A DNA stretch of 64,000 bases from Ulota crispa (Eukaryota; Streptophyta; Bryopsida; Orthotrichales; Orthotrichaceae), in assembly GCA_963920765.1 (NCBI GenBank), contig OY987247.1, positions 13,550,471 through 13,614,470 of the forward strand. The letters run 5' to 3'. The translations under genes were made by a program, and so were the position numbers. Positions 1-11,108 of the stretch are shown here, piece after piece. The notes beneath the pieces are model-generated. The model did not search any database. It was given only the letters and a program-made list of their open reading frames with translations, and was not told where the DNA came from. Numbering within the stretch: position 1 is the first letter of the stretch; the number at the start of each line of letters is the position of its first letter.

Positions 1-181
1 TTATCTTGTAAATATTAACCATATGTAGTAGAGTGTGGTAGAATAGTCAAGAAGAGGTGGTACATGTATCAATTCCCTTACGTGAATAGTTCACATTTAG
101 ATAAATGTGACATATAGTAGTACCAATGCGATTCTTGATGCAAGCCTCAATATGCTATTTATCTAGTTCATCTTTTGATCC

Positions 182-1032
182 TTAACCCCTAAAGGCCCAT
201 TGTCCCCTCAAGGGACAAATGGGATTTTGGGCAGGTACCTATGGCTAAACTACTTTTTGTGATTTTTTGAAACTTTTATTGAAGGTGTGCAATTCAAAAA
301 TCTACGTGGTCATTTAATTTATCTTCATTCTGACATTTATTGAAGAAGTTATGCATGAATTTCTAAAAAAAGGCGAGGGTGGGCAGCCCAAAAAGAATTC
401 AAAATTGTATTTTTTAAAATAAAAGTCTGAAATTGGTTCTTTATATTTTTATATACATGGACATCTTTGAATCATTCAATTTTGATAAATGAGATGAAAG
501 TTATGAGAAGTTTTAGTTTGCAGGTAGGTATGAGACTCCCAAACCTCCATTCCTTTTCCCCCTTGTAAAACTTGTTGCTATACTTTTTTGAGCTCTTTGT
601 GTATTTGTTTTTGACTTTTTTTTTGCAAGTTGTAGTAGACTAAGGTTCCTTGGTTTTCACCATTTGGATCAAAGTAATTTGGGTTTTTGAATTTTACATA
701 AATCCTCCAATTTTGCTTAGTGTATATGCAAATTTCACGACCTTACGGCATTGCAAGATTTTACAAAGTATGATCCACACCTCCATTTCATTTGAAAATT
801 CTCCCACATTTACCTAACTTGGTCTTCTACATGGGAAAAATAAACCTCAATTTTGCGTAGAGCAATTTTTGATATAGGAGCCGTCTTAGGCTTTTGAAAA
901 TTTTGGGTAGCAATGGAAAAAACTTTTTTTTTCACTTATGTGAATATCTCACTCCTCACCATCTAGAATGAGCTAATCTTTGTTTCCATAAGTACCTCCC
1001 ATTGTCTAGGGCAAGATCTTACGATTGGATTT

Positions 1033-1082
<50 letters not shown>

Positions 1083-1151
1083 TCACTTCTCCAAAAGTGG
1101 CAGTTTTGAGTGATTTTCACAAACAAAAGGGCTTGAGCCTTTAGGGGTTAA
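182..1151. mobile_element. TTAA-flanked terminal-inverted-repeat element T1
   Basis: The element starts TTAACCCCTAAAGGC and ends GCCTTTAGGGGTTAA, a perfect 15-bp inverted terminus including TTAA at each end; it spans 970 bp. The left part (GGGACAAATGGGATTTTGGGC, then GGCTAAACTAC) is shared with T4 at 23641. It contains an (AT)23 microsatellite at 1035-1080 and no coding frame. Its right TTAA abuts a member of the 250-bp family described at 1148. Confidence 0.8.
1035..1080. repeat. (AT)n microsatellite inside T1
   Basis: About 23 uninterrupted AT units. Confidence 0.95.
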
Positions 1152-1378
1152 ACAACCATAGAGCATAGTATATATTATGTCCTATAATTGGCATTTGCTA
1201 CCAACAAGAAGTTTTGATTTGGGACCTTGAATAGCTCACTAAAATTGCATTTATCTATATTTCAACTCCTTTGTTGATCTCAAATGTAGTAAAGCTTTGA
1301 ATCTATTCCAAATACAAGAAAATTACCTTGTATTGTATTGGTCCCAACAACACAATAAAACATTGAAGGGTTGGTTAA
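1148..1378 (-). mobile_element. TTAA-flanked 250-bp MITE family B, copy 1
   Basis: This copy is about 231 bp. Internal blocks such as GAGCATAGTATATATTATG, TTGCTACCAACAAGAAGTTTT, TTTGTTGATCTCAAATG and GAATCTATTCCAAATACAAG recur (same or inverted orientation) at 3083, 22980, 39775 and 58409. It starts at the TTAA shared with element T1 and ends at GGGTTGGTTAA. It is non-coding. Confidence 0.7.
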
Positions 1379-2129
1379 TAACTTGTTACATGTGTCTAAA
1401 CTATAAGATCACTTGGTCATATGCTCCCATGCATGTATGATGTAAGACAACTATTTATTATTATATCAAACTATATAGGCACCTGGCAGTCCGACAAGAC
1501 TCAAAATAATTTTAATTTTAATTATGTAAAACATTTCCTTTGCAAAAAAATGATTCTTACTTTTTATCTGCACACTTCAATTTCAAACTTTACCCATGCA
1601 ATAAAACATTTACTTTTGTTTACAAAACATTCCCTTGCAGTAGAGCATTTTTTGTTCTACACCAATACATTTTTTTACCCATGCAGTAAAGGAACATCAC
1701 TATTTTCTCACACATAAGTTATTCATTTATTTTTTACCTACACAATTTTTTTACACAAGCAATAGTTATTCACATATACACACACTCTTATCTATCTAAA
1801 TAAATAAATAAAAATATAAATAGATAAATAAATAATTTTATCCATGCAATTTATTTACATCTTTTATTATTTACCCACGCATTATTTTACACATACAGTT
1901 TTTTTCTCACATTTTTTTCTCATGGAGATTTTTAGCTACATAGTGTTTACCTACGCAAGTTTTTACCTACACATGTTTTTTACCCAAACAAATTTTCACC
2001 CACACATATTTATTTACCTATATGATAAAAGATTGCGGTAAAAGAATTGCGATAAAAGGATTGCCACACAGTAAATTGTATTCTGTTATATATATTTATA
2101 TATATATAGATTCTTAATGTATGCCAACT

Positions 2130-2790
2130 TCACACTAGGATAAACTTTTTCCAAAACAAAACAAAATAAAACCAACATAAGAAAAAGCAAAAAATATTGA
2201 AAGAAAAAGAGATACACATTGAAAAGAAAAAGTAGAAAAGAAACCAGAAAATAAGAAAGATACTATACGGTACTGTACATGTAGAAACACAGAAAAAGGG
2301 AAAAGACAGAAAAGATAAAGAAGTACGACTGGAAAAGAAAATGAGAGGCATCGAAAAAGAAAAAGAGATATTTCGAAAAGAAAAAGAGAGACATCGAGAA
2401 AGACAAAGAGATATATGGAAAAAGAAAAAGAGATATCTCGAAAAAGAAAAAGAGATATCTCGAAAAAGAAAAAGAGATATATCGAAAAAGAAAAGGAGAA
2501 TGACTGAAAAGGAGTGGAAAACGACTGATAATGAAAGGGAGGAAGACTGAAAGAAATAAAGAAGCAGGACTGGAAAAGGAAAAGAGAAATACTGAAAATG
2601 AAAAGGAGAAGATCGGATAAATAAATGGAAAACGACTGATAAAGAAATGGAAAACGACTGATAAAGAAATGGAAAACCACTGATAAAGACCAGAAAACGA
2701 CTGATAAAGAGAGGGAAAAGGTATAAAAAGATTAAGAAGCAAGACTGGAAAAGAAAAATCAAGTACTGAAAAGGGAATCGATACATGTAC
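2130..2790. repeat. Purine-biased tandem repeat tract
   Basis: About 660 bp where the + strand is almost all A and G, built from interleaved short motifs: GAAAAAGAAAAAGAGATATCTC-like units near 2350-2490 and a GGAAAACGACTGATAAAGAAAT unit near 2510-2720. Both strands give long open frames (Phe/Ser-rich on the minus strand), but these follow from composition alone. Similar pieces recur at 3568-3800 and 4020-4290. Confidence 0.8.
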
Positions 2791-3082
2791 CACCCTGGCT
2801 ATTGGACCACACCCTCCCAGATATGGTCAATATTTGAACCATAGAAAAAATCACTAATTAAAAATGCAATTTAACATAGAAGATGCTGTTTTGTTTTATT
2901 TTTCAGCTAGTCTAGCTCATAGTATCAATTTAAAAAATTATGAATTAAACTAAACATAGTTTAATTTTTTTATTTGATATCGTGAGTGGGATTTGAAGCT
3001 TAAAAACAAAATTAAAGTTACAATAACTATGTCAAGTTGTATTTTCAAAGTATTGGTGTTTTTCTCATGGTATACACTTGTT

Positions 3083-3494
3083 TTAACCTTTAAACGTCCG
3101 AAATACCCTTTGCAACCAATACAATATGGGGTGTTTTTCTAATATTTGAAATGGATCCACACCTCTACTACAATTGAGATCAACAAAGAAGTTGGAATAT
3201 AGATAAATGCGGTTCTAGTGAGCTATTTGAGATCCCAAGTTCAAATTTCTTGTTGGTAGCAAATGCCAAATATGCGGCAACGTACACTAGTAGAAAACTG
3301 CATTAGAATTCACTAAAAAATGTAGGGTAGTTTATGTTGAGTTCCATGTTTCCAATGCAAAATTTTGCTAAACAACTTAAAATTTTACGTTGGAAACATG
3401 GAACTCAACATAAACTACCTTACATTTTTAGTGGATTCTAACGCAATTTTCTTCTAATGATATCTACTATGCCCTTGGGACGTTTAAGGATTAA
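3083..3494 (+). mobile_element. TTAA-flanked MITE family B, copy 2, split by a nested element
   Basis: It starts TTAACCTTTAAACGTCC and ends GGGACGTTTAAGGATTAA, a clear inverted repeat with TTAA at each end. The body matches copies at 39775 and 58409 (TGGATCCACACC, GATCAACAAAGAAGTTGGAATATAG, TGAGATCCCAA). The 412-bp length is explained by insertion of the 175-bp foldback at 3285-3459. Confidence 0.85.
3285..3459. mobile_element. CACTA-ended foldback MITE nested in family B
   Basis: The termini are CACTAGTAGAAAACTGC on the left and GCAATTTTCTTCTAATG on the right, and most of the element folds into one hairpin (arms about 75 bp, e.g. TTTATGTTGAGTTCCATGTT and its complement). Related termini occur at 29001-29177. 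The CACTAG start and AGAAAA continuation resemble CACTA (CMC) superfamily ends. It is non-coding. Confidence 0.8.
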
Positions 3495-3567
3495 TATTGT
3501 AAATATTAACCATGTCTAGTAGGGTGTAGTAGAATAGTCAAGAAGGGGTGGTACATGTATCAAATCC

Positions 3568-4290
3568 CTACTGAAAAAGGAAAGTAGAACCACTGATAAA
3601 GGAATGGAAAACGACTGATAAAGAAAGGGAGGAAGCCTGAGAAAGATAAAGAAATACCATTGGGAAAGTCAGCCAATCGTCTTTTGTGAACTCTCCTCTT
3701 CCTAACACAAGAAAAAGAAAGAAAAATCGAAAGATAAAGATATAAATATTGAAAGAAAACAAAGAAAAGAAACCAGAAAATAACAAAGATACTGTACTGT
3801 ATAATGCTCTACCAAAAAGGTAGTTCAGTTGCCTCTGCGTTTTTTTCACCTTTGTCAACATCATCTTTGGCAACAAAATAAATAACGCGTTGCTTTTTTA
3901 TATTTTAACAAGCTGCTTATTGGAAGTATTGCAATCAAAGTGGCAGTTGGTACATGTATTTTCAACCCTAAAAGCTCCTCTATGAGGGTGATTAAAAAAA
4001 AAAATCGATAATCTTTTTGGTAGGCCACTGTATATGTAGAAACACAGAAAAAGGGAAAAGACTGAACAAGAGAAAGAATCATGACCGGAAATGACAAAGA
4101 AAAATGCTGATAAAGATATGGAAAACCACTGATAATGAAATGGAAAACCACTGATAATGAAATGGAAAACCACTGATAAAGAAATGGATAACCACTGATA
4201 AAGAAAGGGAGGAAGCCTGAAAAAGATAAAGAATCGCCACTGGGAAAGTCAGCCAGTCGTCTTTTGTGAACTCTCCTCTTCCTTCTCCTG
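3568..4290. repeat. Duplicated AG-rich segments upstream of TGD3
   Basis: Two related blocks lie here, about 3570-3800 and 4080-4290. Each has a run of GATAAAGAAATGGAAAACCACT-like units followed by GGAAAGTCAGCCARTCGTC and TTTTGTGAACTCTCCTCTTCC. The second block ends at the presumed TGD3 leader, so the duplication may include leader or promoter sequence. The piece TGTAGAAACACAGAAAAAGG at about 4035 also occurs at about 2280. Confidence 0.7.
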
Positions 4291-5122
4291 TGGCCTTGTT
4301 GCAGGTGACGAGGGTTAGATTGCCAGCCTCGTCCTTTTGGCTGCTGCTGCTGCTCCTCCTGGTCTTCAAGCCATCATATCCTTCAACTCGAAGTGCTCCG
4401 CGTGGATGCCGAACTTCCGCAATCTTCAATGGTGTTGTTATTCACCGTCGTCGTCGTGCGCCATTCTCGAATCCTCCTTTCCCGCATCGTCGATTCGCCT
4501 TCCTTTTTGACCTCACAAGGCGCACATACATCATCGGGTTGCAATTTTCCTTGAAGAGAGAAATTTTGAAACCGAGGACGAGGAGACATTGTTGTGGATT
4601 TCCTCTCGGTACGGCTCATTCGATTTTTCCGTTTAATTCTCTGTTTTCCGTGGAGTTGCTAATGTCCTAGGGTTTCAAATTGCTTACCGGCATGGTCAAT
4701 CGTCGTAATTTGCGTGTCTTTAGTTTATTTTTATACTTCACAGCAGCGTTCGAGGAGAAATTTGGACTTCACTGGCTAAATTCCGGCATTTTTTCCATAT
4801 TTAACCGGTTTTTTCACTGGATTGCACCGGATTTTTATATATTTACACTAAAATATTGTGTTTAGTAATATAGTTGTAAAATTTGACCGGTTTTTAGCCG
4901 GCAGTTTCAAATTCAACCGGCTTTATGGCAATTTGAACCGGCTGACAATTACACTAAATGCCGGTTCTCTCGGGACATTGCATTACAAGGCTATCCACCG
5001 ATATATTGGACATCCAGATGGATAGGGTTTGTCGAACGCAGATATATTCAGAGTTTTAGATTAATTTCGAAAGCTACGCTTGAAATGCATCAACTGGTGT
5101 TGTAGGTTGAATTTTGGACATC
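4270..5122 (+). promoter_or_regulatory. Probable promoter/5' leader of the TGD3 gene
   Basis: The stretch 4270-4670 is richer in GC than the AT-rich DNA before it and carries a CTG-rich run, as plant leader regions often do. The TGTTGTAG at about 5098-5105 could be the 3' end of a leader intron, so a non-coding first exon may lie in this stretch. Open frames exist on both strands but match no protein I know. About 4740-4985 is also related to 50828-51275, so part of this upstream DNA is repeated. No TATA box or start site was assigned. Confidence 0.3.
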
Positions 5123-8100
5123 ATGATCGGGGTGGCACATGGATCTGTTGGTGTTGCTACGACCGTCTCCGGCTCCAGGTTTAATAGGCAGCGTGTTGGC
5201 TTTGGAAATTGTCGTGTAAAATGCGAGATGGACAGGTCAGTTGTGTACATTTTGGCTTTTTTATGTTTTTAGTTTTTTGCAGTTTCAAGTACGTTGTTTG
5301 AAACGTTTCTTTGGTCTGATTTTTTTTTTTTAATAATAATTCATGCAAGGTCTCTTTAGTAAATTTTGGTGATGAAGGTTTTGGCTTTGTTCGAACTATA
5401 AATTTTTTTATAGTAAGATCTTTAGTATAGGTCGTTCTAAAACCTTGAATCTTGGTGTTGATCTCAGTTAAAGGGTCCAAAGTTTTGACAACGATGTCGT
5501 TTGAATTGTTTGAAAGTATGCCAAGTGTGCTATAATGTGGCGAATGTGCAGGATATTCTAGACGGTTGTTATAATCAGTATTTAGTATTTTTTGTTGTTT
5601 CAAAGCTCCGACTCCTGTCTTTTGATTTTTTGTCGATCTTATTCTTCGCTGACTGGAAACTTGCTGTGGACAAGGGTGATTGCAGAGATTCCGGAGCGCA
5701 CCAGTGCTGGCAATGAGAAGCCGGGAAGGGGGAAAGAAATCCAGGTAAGCATTTTGGTACTCAGTACTTTTGACTTTTTTGGAATCCTTCGTTTCGATTA
5801 ATGCAAGTGGAATCATGTATTCTTGATGAATTTTTAAACTTCCAATGCTTTTTCAAGCTGTGTTGCGTTGAAAACACAAAACTCTTCTTAGGTGCGGACC
5901 ATGAGCATCGCAAAACTGTTTATTAATCGATTCTTGGATGTGAGATGAGTATTCTTGGTTGGCTGAAAATATATACTTGAACCATCTCCCTTTAAACCCC
6001 TCCTTAATGAACGCGAAATCCCATCTATCTTATTTCGTTATCTATGAATTGCTTGCTTTACTTTAGTAGTTTTTTGACTTTGGTAGAAAATTGCTTGACT
6101 AACACTAGACAAGCCTCTGACCTTAGATCAATCAGAAAGTTTCATTGTCATGTTGTAAAGGGGTTTGAGACTGTGCAATATTGCACGATTCCCAATCGCA
6201 GGTGGTGACTGGTTTGAATACAACACTAAAGTCTGTACTCATTTTTGCAGTGACTATGACTATTGACCTGAAACATGTGGTTCTGATATGCATTGCAGAG
6301 CCAACGTCATGCGACTTTAAATGTTGGTGATGCGGCAAGACCAATTGCTAAGCCTGCTGTCAATGAGGACGCGGAAGTTTTAATTGAATGTCGTAATGTG
6401 TACAAATCTTTTGGCGAGAAGCACATTTTGCAGGGTGCCAGCTTAAAGGTAAGCTATTCTCTGCACCCTGGAGAAAATTTTCTATGCAGCAAGTTCATGG
6501 TTTATTTACTGGAGGAAATTATGACTCTATCTAATCCAGCATTTGATTTTCAGCATACATAACTGACTTAATACTCAGAAGTTTTAGTAGGGAGAACTGA
6601 AAGTTGACCTGACCTAATTTGAGTCGTGTGATATGTTTGAATTGCTGTGATTCTTAGATTCGGCATGGGGAAGCAATCGGCATCATTGGCCCTTCCGGTA
6701 CAGGCAAATCCACTGTCCTTCGCATCATGGCGGGACTGCTCGCTCCAGATAAGGTGAACACATCAATGGAATGCTCAAGCTATACAGACTGTAGTTTAGA
6801 ATGTATGATGTTTTAGGGATTTTGTTGCTCACTATGAATGTGTTCTGTTTTTTCGGTCACGAAGTGTCCCGTTTCTAAGAAGCACAAGGTCATTGAGAGG
6901 TAATAACACCTGATGTTGTTGCCTTGTTCTCAGGGAGAAGTTTATATACGCGGGAAAAAGCGAGAGGGTCTAGCTAGTGATGAAGCTTTTGATGGACTTC
7001 GAATTGGTTTGGTGAGCATGGTGGACCATCGTCTGCTCAGTCGCCTTGTTGGTTTAGAACCTTCTCAGTTGGATTCGTTGGCCAGCCGTCGTGTTTGGCT
7101 CTATGCACCAATTTACACGGATTCCACGTTTAGAATGCTATATGTTGTTCTAATTGCTTCAATTTAATTTGGAGTGCAGGTGTTCCAGAGTGCGGCATTG
7201 TTTGATTCATTGACTGTTCGAGAAAACGTTGGATTTATGCTGTATGTGGCCTATCCCTTCTGACCATATGCCTCGCTCATTGATTTCCTTGATGCGATTG
7301 GCACATGGTAATGCTACACAGAAGATTTTTGAGGAGTTTTTCACTTCAGATGCAGAATTGGATTACTTCATGAAATTAATCGTCCATTTGTGTATCATGT
7401 ATGAAGTTGGTTTCTCTCCTGATTCTGCAAACCACTCTGAGCAATTCCATGTACTGTTGTGCAGATATGAACATTCGGATTTGTCTGATAAGAGAATCGC
7501 TGAGCTTGTTCGAGAAAGCCTAGCCGCTGTTGGCTTGAAAGTAAGTTTTCATGGATCAAGAGTCATTTAGTAACTAGCAAAATATTCTTTCCAGGTTTGG
7601 TTAGTTAATTTGAGTGCATTTTACATAGTTTTGAGTAAAAGTTAGATTACTTCAGGCAATCTTAGAAAATATCATAAGATGAGTCCATGGGGATTTCCAT
7701 AGTGTATAATAATCATGTGGAAGCCGCCCATGAACCATGGGGAAGTGTCTCATAATTTCTAATAGTTCTTGAAAAAATCTAATTTACTGCAGACCCTGTT
7801 TTTTTTTGTCCTCTGTTTTTACGTGGGACTAATTTTTCTCTAATCTTGTACTAGGGTGTCGAAGAGCGGCTACCTTCAGAATTATCAGGAGGTATGAAGA
7901 AGAGAGTAGCCTTAGCCCGAGCTATCATCTCTGATGGCGAGCCAGGAAATTCCGAACAAGAGGTAAATAGGGATTTATCCAACTTGTTTGACAGCCGCAC
8001 ATTTCCTGTTTTATCGTTGCTACGCCGCAATCCGTATATTTTATATGCGATTAGGCCTGGCCCGCATTGCATTTTGACAGATCTGTGTGGAGGACACCAC

Positions 8101-8973
8101 ATCTGTCTTTTCAAAGAACATATCAATTGAGGACATGCGCACAAAATAGTACAAGTTAAGTCGTAATGTGACTCAATTGTTCGTCCAAACTTAATTAGGA
8201 TTTCGATGTTACATTTGGAGATTAGAGAACACCGCAGTAGAACCTAGGAGCTAGTAATAAGCATTTGCTTCTTATTCAGTTATTTGTGAGGTTTGTGAGA
8301 AATTCTTATGTGAAATAATGAAAGTATTGAGAGGAGATTTGCGTGGCTGCAGCTGGTAATGTATGATGAGCCCACAGCAGGGCTGGACCCGATCGCTTCA
8401 ACTGTAGTTGAGGATTTGATACGATCAGTTCATATAAATGGTCGTGACGCTCAAGGAAAACCTGGAACAATATCATCTTACGTTGTGGTCACTCATCAAC
8501 ACAGTACTATTCGCCGAGCTGTTGACAGGTATGTTTGCTAGATCAAGCTCCTGTGGTATTCTTCAATGGAGACTTGCATGTTTATGCTTGTCAGTGCGTT
8601 TTTTGCAAGGACGCTGACATGTACAACATTGTTGCAGAATACTGTTTTTGCATGAAGGAAAAGTGGTGTGGGAAGGTCCAACCGCTGAGTTTGATACATC
8701 TACAAATGCTATTGTGCGGCAGGTAATATTCTGAGACTCGCTACTTGTACATATTTAGTAGTTTATGTTTCTGCTTGTTTTGAAAATGCGATGTGAGATA
8801 CGATTCCTGATGTCGCAATTAGTTGTGAGGGGCGTTGTATTTTGTTGAGGTTTTTTATGCTATTATTAAATCTTAGCTTTTTCTCATAACGACGTTTTGT
8901 AATTGACTGCATGCGATCTGGTTGCTTTTTGTAGTTTGCAGATGGAAGCTTGCTTGGACCAATTCGATACTAA
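5123..8973 (+). CDS. TGD3: TGD3-like chloroplast ABC transporter ATPase (11 exons)
   Basis: In Arabidopsis, TGD3 (ABCI13) is the stromal ATPase of the TGD1-TGD2-TGD3 complex, which imports ER-derived lipid at the inner plastid envelope. I infer exons 5123-5235, 5688-5744, 6301-6448, 6658-6753, 6934-7011, 7180-7241, 7465-7540, 7855-7962, 8353-8528, 8638-8722 and 8935-8973. All have GT-AG borders and consistent phases, giving 345 aa, close to the Arabidopsis protein as I recall it. Residues 1-60 are basic, Ser-rich and Cys-containing, like a transit peptide. The ABC domain follows: Walker A GPSGTGKST (117-125), Q-loop in VFQSAALF (Q167), signature LSGG (220-223), Walker B MYDEP (249-253), D-loop AGLD and H-loop VVTHQHST. 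The C-terminus GSLLGPIRY matches the family end. The least certain part is exons 1-2: introns 1 and 2 both need the second AG of a GCAGAG acceptor to keep frame, and exon 2 (57 nt) is dispensable for frame. Confidence 0.9.
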
Positions 8974-9498
8974 AGTTCACACCACTTCGTGTCTGGGCTG
9001 AAGAATCAGAAAGCCCGTTTCACTTATTGTACGTATTCTCTTTGGTATTAGCAGTTAGAAATGCTACCCGATTTGGGCTATTGTTGATTTGATTCAACTC
9101 ACAACCAGAAGGTTTTGAGGGCCTGATTTGTAAGTAAACTTATTCTTTGAAGTTATTTTTCTTCTCTCAAACCTCACTCGTGATATTGTAAGAACATGCA
9201 CATGCATTTTACATGTTTGAAAATGCGGAGACGTTTCATTGAAGGCTCTTCATTAGGTACGCATGTTAATAATTTGCTATCTATTGGCACAGAGTGGAGA
9301 ATATGTTTACGTCAAAAGTGGTGATTTGATTGTAAAATCATACATGTTCATATAAGGGAAGACTAAGATGCAAGGTGTACCACAAAAAGATATATACTTC
9401 ATCAGTGCACCACAAATGCAATTATCACTAGACAGGTTTTCACATGTAATTTTGTACAGGATTTTGCTTTCTAACTCTTTGAAAACTTTTGTAAACCA

Positions 9499-9906
9499 TC
9501 AGATGTAGGAGAGGTATGTAGGTAAAATGAAGTAAGAAATGAGCGCTATCAATAAAGCAAGCCAAAGGAGAGGGAGCTTCAAGAATTCACAACACCAATG
9601 CTTCGCTTGATCCTTCCTTGCTGGGCTCCTTAAAACTGTAGTAACAGGGGAGTTGCTGTTGCTGTCGTCGTTGATGATATATCTTGAATACTTAAGACAA
9701 TCATCCGTACTTATTTTGATCACCTTGTTGCTGAATGTTTTTGCTGCCAATATATACCCGCGGTGCGTAACGTTAGAGTTACATATGAGTGGATATATGC
9801 CAACTTTGGGTTCAAGCTCCGCTAATTTATGGAAATATTTGGGGTTCTCTTCTAGCAGCTCCCAAACTTGACTGCTTCGATTCTCCACAATAATCATCAA
9901 CGCCAT
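9499..9906 (-). CDS. Possible small tail-anchored membrane protein (135 aa)
   Basis: An open frame runs from ATG at 9906 to TGA at 9499-9501 on the minus strand, convergent with TGD3 and about 525 bp beyond its stop. The product is mostly polar, with a final strongly hydrophobic segment (LPLLWLALLIALISYFIL, then a short tail), so a single C-terminal membrane anchor is likely if it is expressed. The frame stays open upstream to about 9956, next to a possible splice acceptor (TTAG, 9957-9960), so the ATG may be internal to a longer spliced gene. I do not recognise the family. An uninterrupted frame of this length in AT-rich DNA is suggestive but could be chance. Confidence 0.35.
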   Translation of the reverse strand: MALMIIVENRSSQVWELLEENPKYFHKLAELEPKVGIYPLICNSNVTHRGYILAAKTFSNKVIKISTDDCLKYSRYIINDDSNSNSPVTTVLRSPARKDQAKHWCCEFLKLPLLWLALLIALISYFILPTYLSYI

Positions 9907-10206
9907 GCTTGCCGAATATCTTGCTGGAAAAGCGCTGGAGACGTTTCGGGAGTCTAACAATTATTTCAAGCAATCTTCACAGTCTAGGCTCTTAGAGTTT
10001 AGAATGTGGAAAAAAGGAGGAAACTAACCAGGAGAAAGAGACTTGAAGTTTTGGAAGTACAACAATTAGAGTTGGGTGATAGAACGCACCTACTTTACTA
10101 GCAAGTATACACAAGTTAAGTATACGTGTAAGTAAAAGTTAAAAGTAATTAACTTTAAGATCGATGTTAAAAATAGCACTTTTTGATGTTAGTAATAACC
10201 AAGGGC

Positions 10207-10614
10207 GGTTCACGCTATGTCCCATTTCCCAAGTCCAGTTGAACTTTGAGAACCTAATTGGTGTAAAGGCAAAACTTGGGACTTGGCGCTTCACACTACA
10301 TCCCAAGTCCCTCATTTGTTGCTTACATGACAACACTTTTTAGAAGTTTTGACATCAAAGAAGGTGAGACTTCATTCAAGGTTTGGATCATGACAACACT
10401 TTTTGGAAGTTGATGCCAAAGGAGATAGGATTTCATTCCAGGTTTGGATTGGCTATTTTGCTAGATCCAACTTTTAGCACAAGCTCCCACAAATATTTGC
10501 ATAAAATTTTCATGAGTTTTTTTGTACTCCTTTTTGCTATTGATAACCCTATTAAGTTGCAACTTGGCAATGTGGTGGGACTTACATAGATGGGATGTGG
10601 GACATAGTGTAAAC
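10207..10614. mobile_element. Inverted-terminus element near 10.4 kb
   Basis: Left end GGTTCACGCTATGTCCCA and right end TGGGACATAGTGTAAACT are inverted copies, about 408 bp apart. A second partial copy of the end (CTTCACACTACATCCCA) occurs inside at about 10289, and GATCATGACAACACTTTTTGG/CATGACAACACTTTTTAG is duplicated inside. It is non-coding; the superfamily is unknown. Confidence 0.6.
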
Positions 10615-10748
10615 TGAAAGAAAATAAGAGAATTTACAATTGTGAAGACAACTATTGCACGAGAGCATGTTAAATATAAGGAATGGACTTATTTGAATTT
10701 TAGATCACAATCATTTGGATGAGAAACAAATGCAAAATCCTCTAATTG

Positions 10749-11108
10749 TTAACCCCTAAACGTCTAGAAGGATGTTTTTTGTCCTTTGCCTTCTGAAAAA
10801 ACATTATGTATGGTAGGAGAAGGTAGATTTTCATCTGATTTTTTTCTAAAAGTGATCATAAACACATGCTCCATCATGGAAGGCAAAAAATAACTTCATC
10901 AAATATTCTCATATTTTTAGACAATCCAAATTGTGAGAAGATCCATACTGCCCTTCCTACAATTTTTGTGAAGTCAACCAGTACTTTTCACTTTTGCAGC
11001 TAGCTGGGCATTTGTTACACCAATCATAATTCTGGAATCCTTGCAAAACACTGTAGAAGCTATTGTAGCGGGCTAGCCAAGGAGATGAGACTTACGTTTA
11101 AGGGTTAA
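10749..11108. mobile_element. TTAA-flanked element T2
   Basis: It starts TTAACCCCTAAACGTCT and ends AGACTTACGTTTAAGGGTTAA, an inverted terminus with a small internal difference; 360 bp. The terminus links the CCCCTAAA group (T1, T3, T4) with family B (CCTTTAAACGTCC). No coding frame. Confidence 0.75.

Noticed and set aside
2130..2793. Overlapping minus-strand frames up to 218 codons, Phe/Ser/Leu-rich
   Set aside because: Low-complexity translation of a purine-rich repeat in several frames at once; not protein-like.
4266..4670. 134-codon frame with a Leu-rich start resembling a signal peptide
   Set aside because: No family resemblance; an overlapping minus frame is equally long, and the position and composition fit a 5' leader.
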